Positions 47,531 through 55,598 of a stretch of 64,000 bases of DNA are shown here, in pieces (within the stretch, counting starts at the first letter, position 1; each line of letters begins with the position of its first letter). The stretch covers positions 434,001 to 498,000 of the forward strand of contig NZ_MTQP01000066.1 in the NCBI RefSeq assembly GCF_001984175.1, in the 5' to 3' direction. This stretch comes from Saccharothrix sp. ALI-22-I. GTDB taxonomy: Bacteria; Actinomycetota; Actinomycetes; Mycobacteriales; Pseudonocardiaceae. Position numbers and translations under genes: made by a program. The notes under the pieces are model-generated. The model worked only from the letters and a program-made list of their open reading frames with translations, did no database searches and was not told the DNA's origin.

Positions 47531-48725
47531 CAACCTCGTCCAGCGCGAGCCGGGCCGCGCCTAGGGCCACCGACTCGGCGCCGAGGGTCGAGATGATCAC
47601 CTCGATCGGGAACAACGTCAGCCTGGCCAACTCACGCCGGAACGGCTCAACGATCACGTCACCACCCCTGGACATACCGCCGCCGAGCACCACGGCCTCC
47701 GGATCAACGGCCAGCGCGAGTATCGCCGCGCCCCGGGCCAGCACGGTCGCGAACTCGGTCAGCACGGCAATGCTCTCGGGGTCACCGGCAGCGGCCGACG
47801 CGATCACCAACTCACCCTCCCGGCCACCTTCCCGACCACCACCGCCGCTGCCGCCCTCACCGCTGCCGGCGGCGGCTAGTTCGGCGCCGCGCGCGTGCAG
47901 TCGGGCCACCGCCGCTTCCCATCCGAGTGCGGGCAGCGCGCCGATCTCGCCCGCCGCGCCGTGCCGACCCTCGTGCACCCGGCCGCCGAACAGCACACCT
48001 GCACCGGCGCGGTGCCCGGCGAACATGTAGACGAGGTCGGCGTGGCTCTGCGCGGCGCCCTTCCAGTGCTCGGCCAGGGCGGCGAGCTTGACGTCGTTGG
48101 CGACGGTGACCGGGCGGCCGGTGCCGGCCGACAGCGTCGCGGCGACGTCGACCTCGGTGAACCCGGGCAGCGAGTAGGTCGCGAGCCCGCCACCGGACCG
48201 GCCCGCCGACACGTCCCGTGCGCCGTGCTCGGCGCGCAACGCCCCCGTCACCCCGCACGCGACCGCGGTGACGTCCTCCGGGCGCAGCCCCGCGTCGGCC
48301 CAGCACGCCAGCGCGTTGTCGACCGCGTCCCGCAGCCGGCTCGGCGCGTCCTGGTCCGGGTCGAGTTCGCGGCGCCGCAGGGCCAGCGTCTCCCCGCGCA
48401 GGTCGGTGACCACGGCCATCGTCTTGTGCGCGCCGATGTCGATGCCACCGACGTAGCCGGACGTCGCGCGGAACCGGAAGTGCCGGGGCGGTCGGCCGGA
48501 CCCGCGTGCCGCCGCCGGGGGCCCCACCTCCTCGATCCAGCCGCCGTCGAGCAGTTCGGCGAGCAGGTTCTCCGCGGTCGGCCGCGACACCCCGACGGCG
48601 GCCCGCAACTCACGCAGCGTCAGGACCGGCGCGTCGAGGAACGCGCTCAACGCCGCGGCGACGTTCAGCCGCCGCAACAGCGACGGGTCACCCGACCGGC
48701 CACCCGTCTCCTCGTCCCGACTCAT
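47466..48725 (-). CDS. ROK-family transcriptional regulator with altered C-terminus
   Basis: A 419-residue sugar-responsive regulator. The HTH (about 20-75) reads LLRRLNVAAALSAFLDA, LRELRAAVGVSRPTAENLL. The ROK kinase-like domain has DIGAHKT, HGAAGEIGALP and VVLGGGMSRGG. The zinc-binding CxCG motif of many ROK proteins is not visible, and a Gly/Arg-rich insert occurs near 285-300. The native frame ends around ALDEVV (47533). The last 20 residues come from the wrong frame of a GH95-like fragment across a deletion junction. The fold is probably complete. ATG at 48725. It is divergent from the GH115 gene, so it may regulate it. Confidence 0.85.
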   Translation of the reverse strand: MSRDEETGGRSGDPSLLRRLNVAAALSAFLDAPVLTLRELRAAVGVSRPTAENLLAELLDGGWIEEVGPPAAARGSGRPPRHFRFRATSGYVGGIDIGAHKTMAVVTDLRGETLALRRRELDPDQDAPSRLRDAVDNALACWADAGLRPEDVTAVACGVTGALRAEHGARDVSAGRSGGGLATYSLPGFTEVDVAATLSAGTGRPVTVANDVKLAALAEHWKGAAQSHADLVYMFAGHRAGAGVLFGGRVHEGRHGAAGEIGALPALGWEAAVARLHARGAELAAAGSGEGGSGGGGREGGREGELVIASAAAGDPESIAVLTEFATVLARGAAILALAVDPEAVVLGGGMSRGGDVIVEPFRRELARLTLFPIEVIISTLGAESVALGAARLALDEVVTATPRTATTTCNSSGGAARP

Positions 48726-48921
48726 CCGACCATTCCATCCCAAGTCGCGTCGGACGAGAAGTCGGGACACGCCGGAGGAACACACCGGAGGGACACACCA
48801 CCGGTCTCGCGGCCCTGTCTACCGGGGAAACCTGTTCGCGAACTCGGCTGTCACCCCGTCGGGTGTCGTGGCGCGCGCCGACTACTGGACGGCCTCCTGG
48901 AGGTGCCCTACGGTGGGTGCT

Positions 48922-48937
48922 TGGTAAGCGCTTTCCA
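48922..48937 (+). promoter_or_regulatory. LacI-type operator upstream of the GH115 gene
   Basis: TGGTAAGCGCTTTCCA is a 16-base palindrome with one imperfect pair and a central GCGC, the form typical of LacI/CebR-type catabolic operators in actinomycetes. It lies 80 bases upstream of the GH115 start. The window contains no LacI gene. Confidence 0.65.
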
Positions 48938-49017
48938 GAATCATCGCACCGGCACCGTGTCGCCGCCGCCCGCACGGCCGGTCGCCCTTTGGGCACCGAC
49001 GCGGGAGGGTTGGCTTC

Positions 49018-52000
49018 GTGCCGCACAAAGAGTCGAACGGGTGGACACGCAGGTCGTTGTTGCGCGGAATGGCGGTCGCGGGGGTGGCCCCGTTGCTCCC
49101 CGGCCTCATGCCGGCGGCGGCCGGAGACCCGGGGCCCGATCGGGGCGCGTTCACCCTGGTGCGCAACGGCGTCGCCGTGGACCTGTTCGTGGACCAGGCG
49201 GACGATGCCGCCGTCGCGCGCACCGGAGGCGACCTCGCGGCCGACCTGGAACGGGTCAGCGGCGTGCGGCCGAGACTCCTGCGCACCACGTCAGGACTGT
49301 CCAAGCAGGCAGTACTGATCGGCACCATCGGTGCGAGCCCGCTCATCGACCGCCTGATCGCCGACGGCCGTCTGGACGCCTCGGGGGTGACCGGTCGTTG
49401 GGAGGCATCGGTCACGCAGGTGGTGGACCACCCACTACCGGGGGTGGAACGCGCCCTCGTGATCGCGGGCAGTGACCGGCGCGGCACGGTCTACGGCATC
49501 TACGACACGTCCGAACGGATCGGCGTGTCACCGTGGTACTGGTGGGCCGACGTTCCCGTCGAGCACCACGACACCGTGACGGTTCCGGCGAGCACGTTCA
49601 AGCGGCACGAACCGTCGGTCCGCTACCGGGGCATCTTCATCAACGACGAGCAGAACCTCACCACCTGGTCCAACCGCACCCAGGAGACCGACAAGCACAT
49701 CGGACCCGAGACCTACAAGAGGGTCTTCGAGCTCCTGCTCCGGCTGAAGGCCAACTACCTGTGGCCCGCCATGCACCCGTACACCGACCACTTCAACAAG
49801 CACTCGGAGAACGCCCGACTCGCGGACACCTACGGCATCGTGGTCGGCTCCAGCCACCCCGAGGCACTGCTGCGCAACGGCGTGCACGAGTGGGCGCCGT
49901 GGGCGGAGGAGCACCGCAACGCCGACGGCAGCCTGCCGGCGTACGACTACACGGTGAACCCCGAGGTCATCGCCGACTACTGGAGAGCACGCGCGCGGCA
50001 GAACGCCGCGTTCGAGAGCAGTTGGACCCTCGGCATGCGCGGCCTGCACGACTCCGCCCTGGAGACCCGGTACGCCACCACCATCCCGGAGAAGGTCGTG
50101 GTGATGAACCGGATCATCTCCGACCAGCGCCGCATCCTGTCCGAGGAGGTCGGCGCCAACGCCACGCCGCAGATCTTCATCCCGTACAAGGAAGTCCTGG
50201 AGCTGTACAACAACGGCGTCCAAGTGCCCGACGACGTCACCCTGATCTGGCCGGACGACAACCACGGCAACATGCGGCAGCTACCCAACGACGCCGAACG
50301 CGGCCGCGCGGGCGGCAACGGCATCTACTACCACATCTCGTACTGGGGCCGTCCCAAGAGCTACCTCTGGCTGGACACCACGCAGCTGGCCAAGATCTGG
50401 CAGGAGCTGCGCCGGGCCTACGACCACCGGGTCGACCGGATGTGGATCATCAACGTGGGTGACATCAAGTCGCAGGAGACCGGCCTGTCCTTCTGCATGG
50501 ACATGGCCTGGGACGTGAACCGGTGGGGACCGGACGACGTCGACGAGTTCCTGGTCGAGTGGGCCGGTCGCCAGTTCGGGCGCCGGCACGGCCGGGACAT
50601 CGCCGCCATCCGCACGGAGTACTACCGCCTGGCCACCGAACGACGCCCGGAGTTCATCGACCGCGGCACGTTCTCGCTGGTCCACCACGGTGACGAGGCG
50701 GGTCGTCGGATGGCCGCCTACCGGCGTCTGCTGGACCGGACCGAGACGCTCGGCCGCACGTTGCCCCCCGTCTACCAGGACGCTTTCTACGAACTGGTGC
50801 AGTACCCCGTGCACGGGGCGTACCTGATGAACCTCAAGTTCCACTGGGCGGATCGCAACGCCCTCGCCGTCCGCCAGGGCAGAGGGGCGGGGGTGAACCG
50901 GTACGCGGAACTGTCCGACGCGGCGCACGCGGAGGAGGAGGCGATCACCCGGCGGTACAACACCGAGATCGCGGGCGGCAAGTGGAACGGGATCGTCAAC
51001 CCGTACCCGTCGCAGATCCCGAAGGCACCCGGCCGGCCGCAGGTGGTCCGGGTGACACCGCAGGAGACCTCGGGCCTCGGGGTGGCCGCCGAGGGGAACG
51101 AGGTCGGGGTGGATCGACCGCTCGCCTTCTCCTCCTACCCGCGTGATCGCCGTTTCGTGGACGTGTTCAACACCGGCTTCCTCCCGTTCGAGTGGACGGC
51201 GTCGGCCAGTCATCCGTGGGTGCGGTTGAGTTCGACATCCGGCACGATCACCGACCACACCCGGGTGTGGGTGGGGATCGACTGGCAACGGGTGCCGGAG
51301 GGGCGGCACGACGCGACGGTGACGTTTGTCGGCACCGGGCAGAGCGTTTCCGTGCCGCTGCACGTGGTCAACGACGGGGAGCGGGCGCGGAACCGGTCCC
51401 GTGGGTACGTCGAGGCCAACGGCTACGTCTCGATCGACGCGGCGCACTTCGACGGCCGCGTGGCGCGCGGTGGCGCCGACTGGCGGAAGGTGCGCGGCTT
51501 GGGCCGGCGTGGGGCCGCCGTCGAGGCCGTCCCCTCTACTGCGGCTCCCATCACCACCGATCTGACGACCCGCGCGCCGGAACTGCGATACCGGGTGCGC
51601 TTCACCACCGCGGGCACGTTCCCGGTGAAGGTCTTCCGGCTGCCGTCACTGGACGAGCGCGGGAGTCGCCGGGTCGCCATCGCCCTCGACGACGGACCGG
51701 CCACCGTCCTGACCGGCCAGGCGATCGCCACCGGCAACCGGGGCGACGCCTGGGCGCGCAACGTCGAGGACGGCATCGAGAAAATGGCCGGCTCGGTGGT
51801 CGTCACCGCACCCGGCGATCACGTCTTCCGGTTGCTGATGGTGGACGCAGGCATGGCCGTGGACCAGATCGTCATCGACACCGGCGGACTCCCCGCCACC
51901 TACCTCGCTCCCCCGGAGAGCTACCACCCGTCCTTCGCCTCCCAGCCCGGCGCGAACAGCGACACACCGGACTGGGACGCACCAGCCTGGGACGCACCGG

Positions 52001-52059
52001 ACTGGCAGGTGCCGGACTGGGAGATGCCCGACAAGCAGGCGGCGTCAGAGGGCAGCTAA
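49018..52059 (+). CDS. Secreted alpha-glucuronidase (GH115)
   Basis: A 1013-residue exported enzyme that removes (4-O-methyl)glucuronic acid from xylan. The Tat signal is WTRRSLLRGMAVAGVAPLL, cleaved near AAA-GD (about 35). A N-terminal beta-domain (45-200) is followed by the GH115 barrel with SVRYRGIFINDEQNL, LKANYLWPAMHPYTDHFN, IWPDDNHGNMRQLP and MWIINVGDIKSQE. Helical and C-terminal beta-sandwich domains follow, the last with AAHFDGR and TTDLTTRAP. The tail is a short run of repeated DAPxW/DxPDW units (about 980-1005). GTG at 49018. A LacI-type operator precedes it. It suggests xylan use by the strain. Confidence 0.93.
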   Translation: MPHKESNGWTRRSLLRGMAVAGVAPLLPGLMPAAAGDPGPDRGAFTLVRNGVAVDLFVDQADDAAVARTGGDLAADLERVSGVRPRLLRTTSGLSKQAVLIGTIGASPLIDRLIADGRLDASGVTGRWEASVTQVVDHPLPGVERALVIAGSDRRGTVYGIYDTSERIGVSPWYWWADVPVEHHDTVTVPASTFKRHEPSVRYRGIFINDEQNLTTWSNRTQETDKHIGPETYKRVFELLLRLKANYLWPAMHPYTDHFNKHSENARLADTYGIVVGSSHPEALLRNGVHEWAPWAEEHRNADGSLPAYDYTVNPEVIADYWRARARQNAAFESSWTLGMRGLHDSALETRYATTIPEKVVVMNRIISDQRRILSEEVGANATPQIFIPYKEVLELYNNGVQVPDDVTLIWPDDNHGNMRQLPNDAERGRAGGNGIYYHISYWGRPKSYLWLDTTQLAKIWQELRRAYDHRVDRMWIINVGDIKSQETGLSFCMDMAWDVNRWGPDDVDEFLVEWAGRQFGRRHGRDIAAIRTEYYRLATERRPEFIDRGTFSLVHHGDEAGRRMAAYRRLLDRTETLGRTLPPVYQDAFYELVQYPVHGAYLMNLKFHWADRNALAVRQGRGAGVNRYAELSDAAHAEEEAITRRYNTEIAGGKWNGIVNPYPSQIPKAPGRPQVVRVTPQETSGLGVAAEGNEVGVDRPLAFSSYPRDRRFVDVFNTGFLPFEWTASASHPWVRLSSTSGTITDHTRVWVGIDWQRVPEGRHDATVTFVGTGQSVSVPLHVVNDGERARNRSRGYVEANGYVSIDAAHFDGRVARGGADWRKVRGLGRRGAAVEAVPSTAAPITTDLTTRAPELRYRVRFTTAGTFPVKVFRLPSLDERGSRRVAIALDDGPATVLTGQAIATGNRGDAWARNVEDGIEKMAGSVVVTAPGDHVFRLLMVDAGMAVDQIVIDTGGLPATYLAPPESYHPSFASQPGANSDTPDWDAPAWDAPDWQVPDWEMPDKQAASEGS

Positions 52060-52081
52060 GGCGACGTCCGACCCACCAGCA

Positions 52082-52348
52082 TCACGGCAACCGGCCCGCT
52101 GTCTCGTCCGCTGTCTCGTCCGGCAGGGCGTACTGCAACGCGCCCGAGGGGCAACGGCGAACCACCTCGACGACGGCATCGGGCGCGGCAGCGTCCGGCC
52201 GCACCCACGGCCGAGCCTTCGGCTCGAAAACTTCCGGCAGGCCACGGATGCACTCCGTGGCGTGCCGGCACAGTGCCGCGTCGAACGAGACGGACACTCG
52301 TGCGCCGTGGTACGCCTTCGCCCCCGGTGGCGGGAACTGGCTGTCCAT
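52082..52348 (-). CDS. Small iron-sulfur protein (Fer4_19-type mono-cluster)
   Basis: An 88-residue protein with the divergent single-cluster signature: ALCRHATECIRGLPEVF, KARPWVRPD and RRCPSGALQY. It gives three Cys plus one His as likely ligands. The domain is found with CDGSH-type or redox proteins and may carry one electron. The ATG at 52348 follows GAGGAA. Longer upstream frames are Gly/Pro/Arg repeats from the G-rich tract and not protein. It is convergent with the GH115 gene and downstream of no obvious partner. Confidence 0.8.
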   Translation of the reverse strand: MDSQFPPPGAKAYHGARVSVSFDAALCRHATECIRGLPEVFEPKARPWVRPDAAAPDAVVEVVRRCPSGALQYALPDETADETAGRLP

Positions 52349-52422
52349 TGGCCGTTCCTCTCGGCTGGTCGTTCCTCGCGCCCGCCCGGCACTCAGTCCA
52401 CGACCTCGCCGCCCGCCCGGCC

Positions 52423-52530
52423 CTCCGGGGCCGCGTACTCCGGGGCCGCGTACTCCGGGGCCGCGTACTCCGGGGCTGGGGTCGGGGTCGGTCGGGGGGG
52501 GTGGGGTCGGTCGGGGGGTCGGTCGGGGTC
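52423..52530. repeat. 15-bp tandem repeat followed by a G-rich tract
   Basis: Copies of CTCCGGGGCCGCGTA start at 52423, 52438 and 52453, with a partial copy at 52468. A stretch of GGGG runs separated by TC follows to about 52530 on the plus strand, enough runs for a G-quadruplex. It lies upstream of the ferredoxin gene. Confidence 0.75.
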
Positions 52531-52667
52531 CTCGTTGTTTCAACCGACGTTTCAACCGCTTGATAACAGGGTTTTATTAGGTGGTCGGGTCATGATCACC
52601 CGATCGTGTATCCGGTCGCCGAGTGAGAACGCCTCGGTTGGCGGTGCGGGGTTGTGGGGCTCGGTGA
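52531..52667. other. Rest of the ferredoxin/pirin intergenic region
   Basis: It contains two direct copies of GTTTCAACCG (52537 and 52549) and a palindrome TCGGGT...ACCCGA (52585-52603). These could be promoter or operator parts for the ferredoxin gene, which reads away to the left. No gene is supported here. Confidence 0.4.
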
Positions 52668-53660
52668 TCAGGTGGTGGGTCCTCCGGGGAGGTCGGTGTG
52701 CGGGAGGCGGGTGGCGGGGATGACTCCTAGCCGACCGGCCTGGTAGTCCTCGAAGGCTTGGACCAGTTCCTCGCGGCTGTTCATCACGAACGGGCCGTGG
52801 TGGGCTACTGGCTCGCGGATCGGCTGGCCGCCCATGACGTACAGGTCCAGCGTTGGTGTGTGCGAGTCCTGGCGGTGGTTGGCGGTGAAGCGCAGGGCGT
52901 CGCCTTCTCCGTGGACGGCTAGTTGGCCCAGTTGCACGGGTCGGGCGTCGGGGCCGATTGTGCCGCTGCCCGCTAGCACGTAGACCAGTGCGTTGTAGCC
53001 GGGCTGCCAGGGCAGATCCACCTGGGCACCGGGCTCGACGGTGATGTGGGCGAGGGTGATCGGGGTCTGCGTCGTTCCTGGCCCGTGGTGGCCGGCGACG
53101 TCACCGGCGATGACGCGGATCAGCGCGCCACCGTCCGGCGAGGTCAGCAGCGCCGACTGGGCACCGCGGATGTCCTGGTAGCGGGGCGGGGTCATCTTCT
53201 TCGCCCGTGGCAGGTTCACCCACAGTTGCGTGCCGTGGAACAGTCCTCCGCTCATGACCAGGCTCTCCGGCGGGGCCTCGACGTGCAGGATGCCCGCTCC
53301 CGCAGTCATCCACTGGGTGTCCCCGTTGGTGATGCGGCCACCGCCGCCGTTGGAGTCCCGGTGGTCGATGGTGCCGTCGATCATGTAGGTGACGGTTTCG
53401 AAGCCGCGGTGCGGGTGCCACGGCGTGCCCATCGGCTCACCCGGCCCGTACTCGATCTCGCCCAGCTGATCGAGGTGGATGAACGGGTCGAGTTCCGCCA
53501 GCGGCACCCCGGCGAACGCCCGGCGGACCGGGAAGCCCTCGCCCTCGTAGCCGGTCGGTGCGGTGATCATGCGGCGCACCGGCCGGTAGGCGGTCGCCAC
53601 CGGGTCGAGTCGAGGCAGTCCGGGCAGGACGAGCACATCGTCGACGGTGATGGCGGGCAT
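52668..53660 (-). CDS. Pirin family protein (quercetinase-like bicupin)
   Basis: A 330-residue double beta-barrel. Its metal-binding first cupin has TPWHPHRGFETVTYMIDG and IDHRDSNGG, and HVEAPP later on, supplying the usual three His and one Glu. The C-terminal half is a second cupin (YNALVYVLAGSGTIG). Pirins can degrade flavonoids such as quercetin or act as redox-dependent co-regulators. The ATG at 53660 follows GAAGGAA; the upstream extension to 53756 is not protein-like. It lies 56 bases downstream of the NmrA-type gene on the same strand and is probably co-transcribed with it. Confidence 0.92.
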   Translation of the reverse strand: MPAITVDDVLVLPGLPRLDPVATAYRPVRRMITAPTGYEGEGFPVRRAFAGVPLAELDPFIHLDQLGEIEYGPGEPMGTPWHPHRGFETVTYMIDGTIDHRDSNGGGGRITNGDTQWMTAGAGILHVEAPPESLVMSGGLFHGTQLWVNLPRAKKMTPPRYQDIRGAQSALLTSPDGGALIRVIAGDVAGHHGPGTTQTPITLAHITVEPGAQVDLPWQPGYNALVYVLAGSGTIGPDARPVQLGQLAVHGEGDALRFTANHRQDSHTPTLDLYVMGGQPIREPVAHHGPFVMNSREELVQAFEDYQAGRLGVIPATRLPHTDLPGGPTT

Positions 53661-53716
53661 GGCGTTCCTTCGTCCGTGCGGGTTGAGGGTTGCGGGTCGC
53701 GGTCCTGGCGGTGAGG

Positions 53717-54658
53717 TCAGGCGCCGGTCAACGCGCCCTTGTTGTTCTCCAGCCACTGCTGGAACGTCTGGAGCTCCGGGTTGAGCCCACGCGCGAAGTC
53801 GACGTCACGCGCGGCGTTGAACTCCGGCACCTCGGCGTAGTACTGGAACATGTTCCCGAACTCCACCGCGGCGGGGAACGGCTGCGCGCGCAGCGTGTCG
53901 AACGGCACCGCCACGTAGACCACGTCCTCACCCAGCGCGTCGCTCAGGGTGGCGGCCATCTCCGCACCGGTCAGGTGCTCACCGGCCAGGCTCACCGTCT
54001 GCCCGATGAGTTCGCCGCCGCGCTTGAAGATGCCGTAGGCGGTCTTGCCGATGTCCTCCGACGCGACGCCGGCGAGCTTGCTGTCGGCCATCGCCATCGC
54101 CAGGACCAGCTTGCCGTCCTCACCGCGCTGCGGCGCGAGCAGGCTGAGCAGGTTCTCCCAGTAGAACGTCGTGCGCAGGAAGGTCGTCGGCACGCCGGCG
54201 TCGACGAAGACCTGGTCGGCCTCGGCCTTGGCGTCGAAGTGCGGCACCTTGTACGTGCCCATCAACGTCGGCATGCGGTCGTCGTCGAGCGGGATGTGGT
54301 CGCGGGTGTCCTCCAGCGTCGACCAGATCGCGTGATCGACGCCGGCGGCCTTCGCGGCCCGCGCCATGGTGGCCGCGTCCTGCTTCTCCTGCTCCGGCGA
54401 CTGGTGCTCCCAGAAGTTGGTCATCAGGAACGCGCCGTGCGCCCCGTCGAGCGCCTTGGTCAGGGCCGCCTCGTCGCGGATGTCCACCTCGACCAACTCG
54501 GCGCCCAGGGCGGCGAGCTCCTGCGCCCGAGCCGAGGTGACGTCGCGGGTCAGCGCCCGGATCCCGAACTCGCCGCTCTGGTCGGCCAAGGCCGCGCGGG
54601 CCAGCCCGCCGCCCTGGGAACCGGTCGCACCGACCACAGCGATGATCTTCTTCTCCAC
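53717..54658 (-). CDS. NmrA/HSCARG-like NAD(P)-binding protein
   Basis: A 313-residue atypical short-chain dehydrogenase. The nucleotide motif is IAVVGATGSQGGGLARAAL, followed by RALTRD and VEVDIRDEAAL, and FWEHQSP in the family's loop. It lacks a classic Tyr-x3-Lys catalytic pair, as in NmrA and HSCARG redox sensors, though some members act as quinone reductases. GTG at 54658 follows GGAGAG. It is divergent from a MarR gene, and with pirin downstream the locus looks like a redox or flavonoid response unit. Confidence 0.88.
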   Translation of the reverse strand: MEKKIIAVVGATGSQGGGLARAALADQSGEFGIRALTRDVTSARAQELAALGAELVEVDIRDEAALTKALDGAHGAFLMTNFWEHQSPEQEKQDAATMARAAKAAGVDHAIWSTLEDTRDHIPLDDDRMPTLMGTYKVPHFDAKAEADQVFVDAGVPTTFLRTTFYWENLLSLLAPQRGEDGKLVLAMAMADSKLAGVASEDIGKTAYGIFKRGGELIGQTVSLAGEHLTGAEMAATLSDALGEDVVYVAVPFDTLRAQPFPAAVEFGNMFQYYAEVPEFNAARDVDFARGLNPELQTFQQWLENNKGALTGA

Positions 54659-54684
54659 AGCTCTCCACCTCACGATCGAACGTG

Positions 54685-54698
54685 CATGACATATCATG
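54685..54698. promoter_or_regulatory. Candidate MarR operator in the NmrA/marR divergent promoter
   Basis: CATGACATATCATG has perfect 5-base arms (CATGA/TCATG) around CATA. A related half, ATACATGACA, lies at 54711-54720. The elements lie between two divergent starts, 27 bases upstream of the NmrA start and 31 to 53 bases upstream of the marR start. Binding by the MarR protein is inferred. Confidence 0.55.
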
Positions 54699-54750
54699 TA
54701 CTACACCGATATACATGACACGTCAACTTCTCCGCTAGACTGGAACGCAT

Positions 54751-55299
54751 ATGGACGAGATGTCGCAGTGGCTCAGCCCGGCAGAGCAGCACGCCTGGCG
54801 CAGCTTCCTCCGGATGCAGGAGAAGCTGGCCGCCCGACTGGGCCGCGAGCTGCTGACGCAGTCCAAGCTGTCCCCCGCCGACTACGGCGTGCTCGTCGAA
54901 CTCACCGACACGCCCGACGGCCGACGACGCCTCCAGGACCTGGCCAAGGCGCTGGAGCGGGAGCAGAGCCGGATGTCCCACCACATCGCCCGGATGACCA
55001 AACGCGGCCTGGTCACTCGGGAGGAGTGCGCCGACGACGGACGCGGGGTCCTCGTGGTCATCACGCCCGCCGGCCGCGCGGCCATCGAGGCCGCCGCACC
55101 CCACCACGTCGACACCGTCCGGCGACTGTTCATCGACCGGCTCACCCCGGAGGAGCTCGGCACGCTCACCCGGATCTCGGACCGCATCGTCGCCGAACTG
55201 GAGCGGGAACCCGCCGATCAAGCGGACCCCTCGGTGAACGGCTCAGCGGCAGCTCAGGCCGCCGGCCGGCAGCGTGCGCCACGGCGGCCGAAGCCCTGA
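54751..55299 (+). CDS. MarR-family transcriptional regulator
   Basis: A 182-residue winged-helix repressor. The recognition region is LQDLAKALEREQSRMSHHIARM, the wing GVLVVITPAGRAA. The ATG at 54751 has no ribosome site but a TAGACT -10-like box 10 bases before it, so the mRNA is probably leaderless. It likely represses the divergent NmrA-pirin genes and itself. The last 25 residues are Ala/Arg-rich. Confidence 0.9.
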   Translation: MDEMSQWLSPAEQHAWRSFLRMQEKLAARLGRELLTQSKLSPADYGVLVELTDTPDGRRRLQDLAKALEREQSRMSHHIARMTKRGLVTREECADDGRGVLVVITPAGRAAIEAAAPHHVDTVRRLFIDRLTPEELGTLTRISDRIVAELEREPADQADPSVNGSAAAQAAGRQRAPRRPKP

Positions 55300-55598
55300 G
55301 CACGGGCGACCGAGCTGCCGGGCCGCCGATAAATGGCGAACCCGACCGCTCGACGAACCACAGAAAACGCACAACCGACCAATTCCGGACGTTCCGCTCA
55401 ACTCGAAGGTCCGAATAGTCCCGGAAATACCTCTTCCTGTTCACCCCGTGATAGGCGTGCAGGTCCGCGACCAGCTCGGCCACCTCCGACACCAGGCGGT
55501 CGTCACCGAGGACGCCGGTCTCGGCAAACCTGTTATCCGGGGCACCCGCCGGCCGTCTCCTGGGGGAAGGCAGGATGAGGTAGGCGAGGAGCGACGCA
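55300..55598. other. Intergenic region before the tethered sigma factor
   Basis: No gene is firmly supported. On the minus strand, about 55440-55545 reads NRFAETGVLGDDRLVSEV and AELVADLHAYHG, which is protein-like and may be a remnant. The region also contains the sigma-factor promoter; no -35/-10 pair could be assigned with confidence. Confidence 0.35.

Noticed and set aside
52423-52481. Could the 15-bp array be a CRISPR
   Set aside because: Units are contiguous without spacers and low complexity.
52082-52555. Extension of the ferredoxin frame through Gly-Val-Arg-Gly-Pro repeats
   Set aside because: The repeats come from the 15-bp DNA tandem array and precede an ATG with a good ribosome site; not a protein domain.
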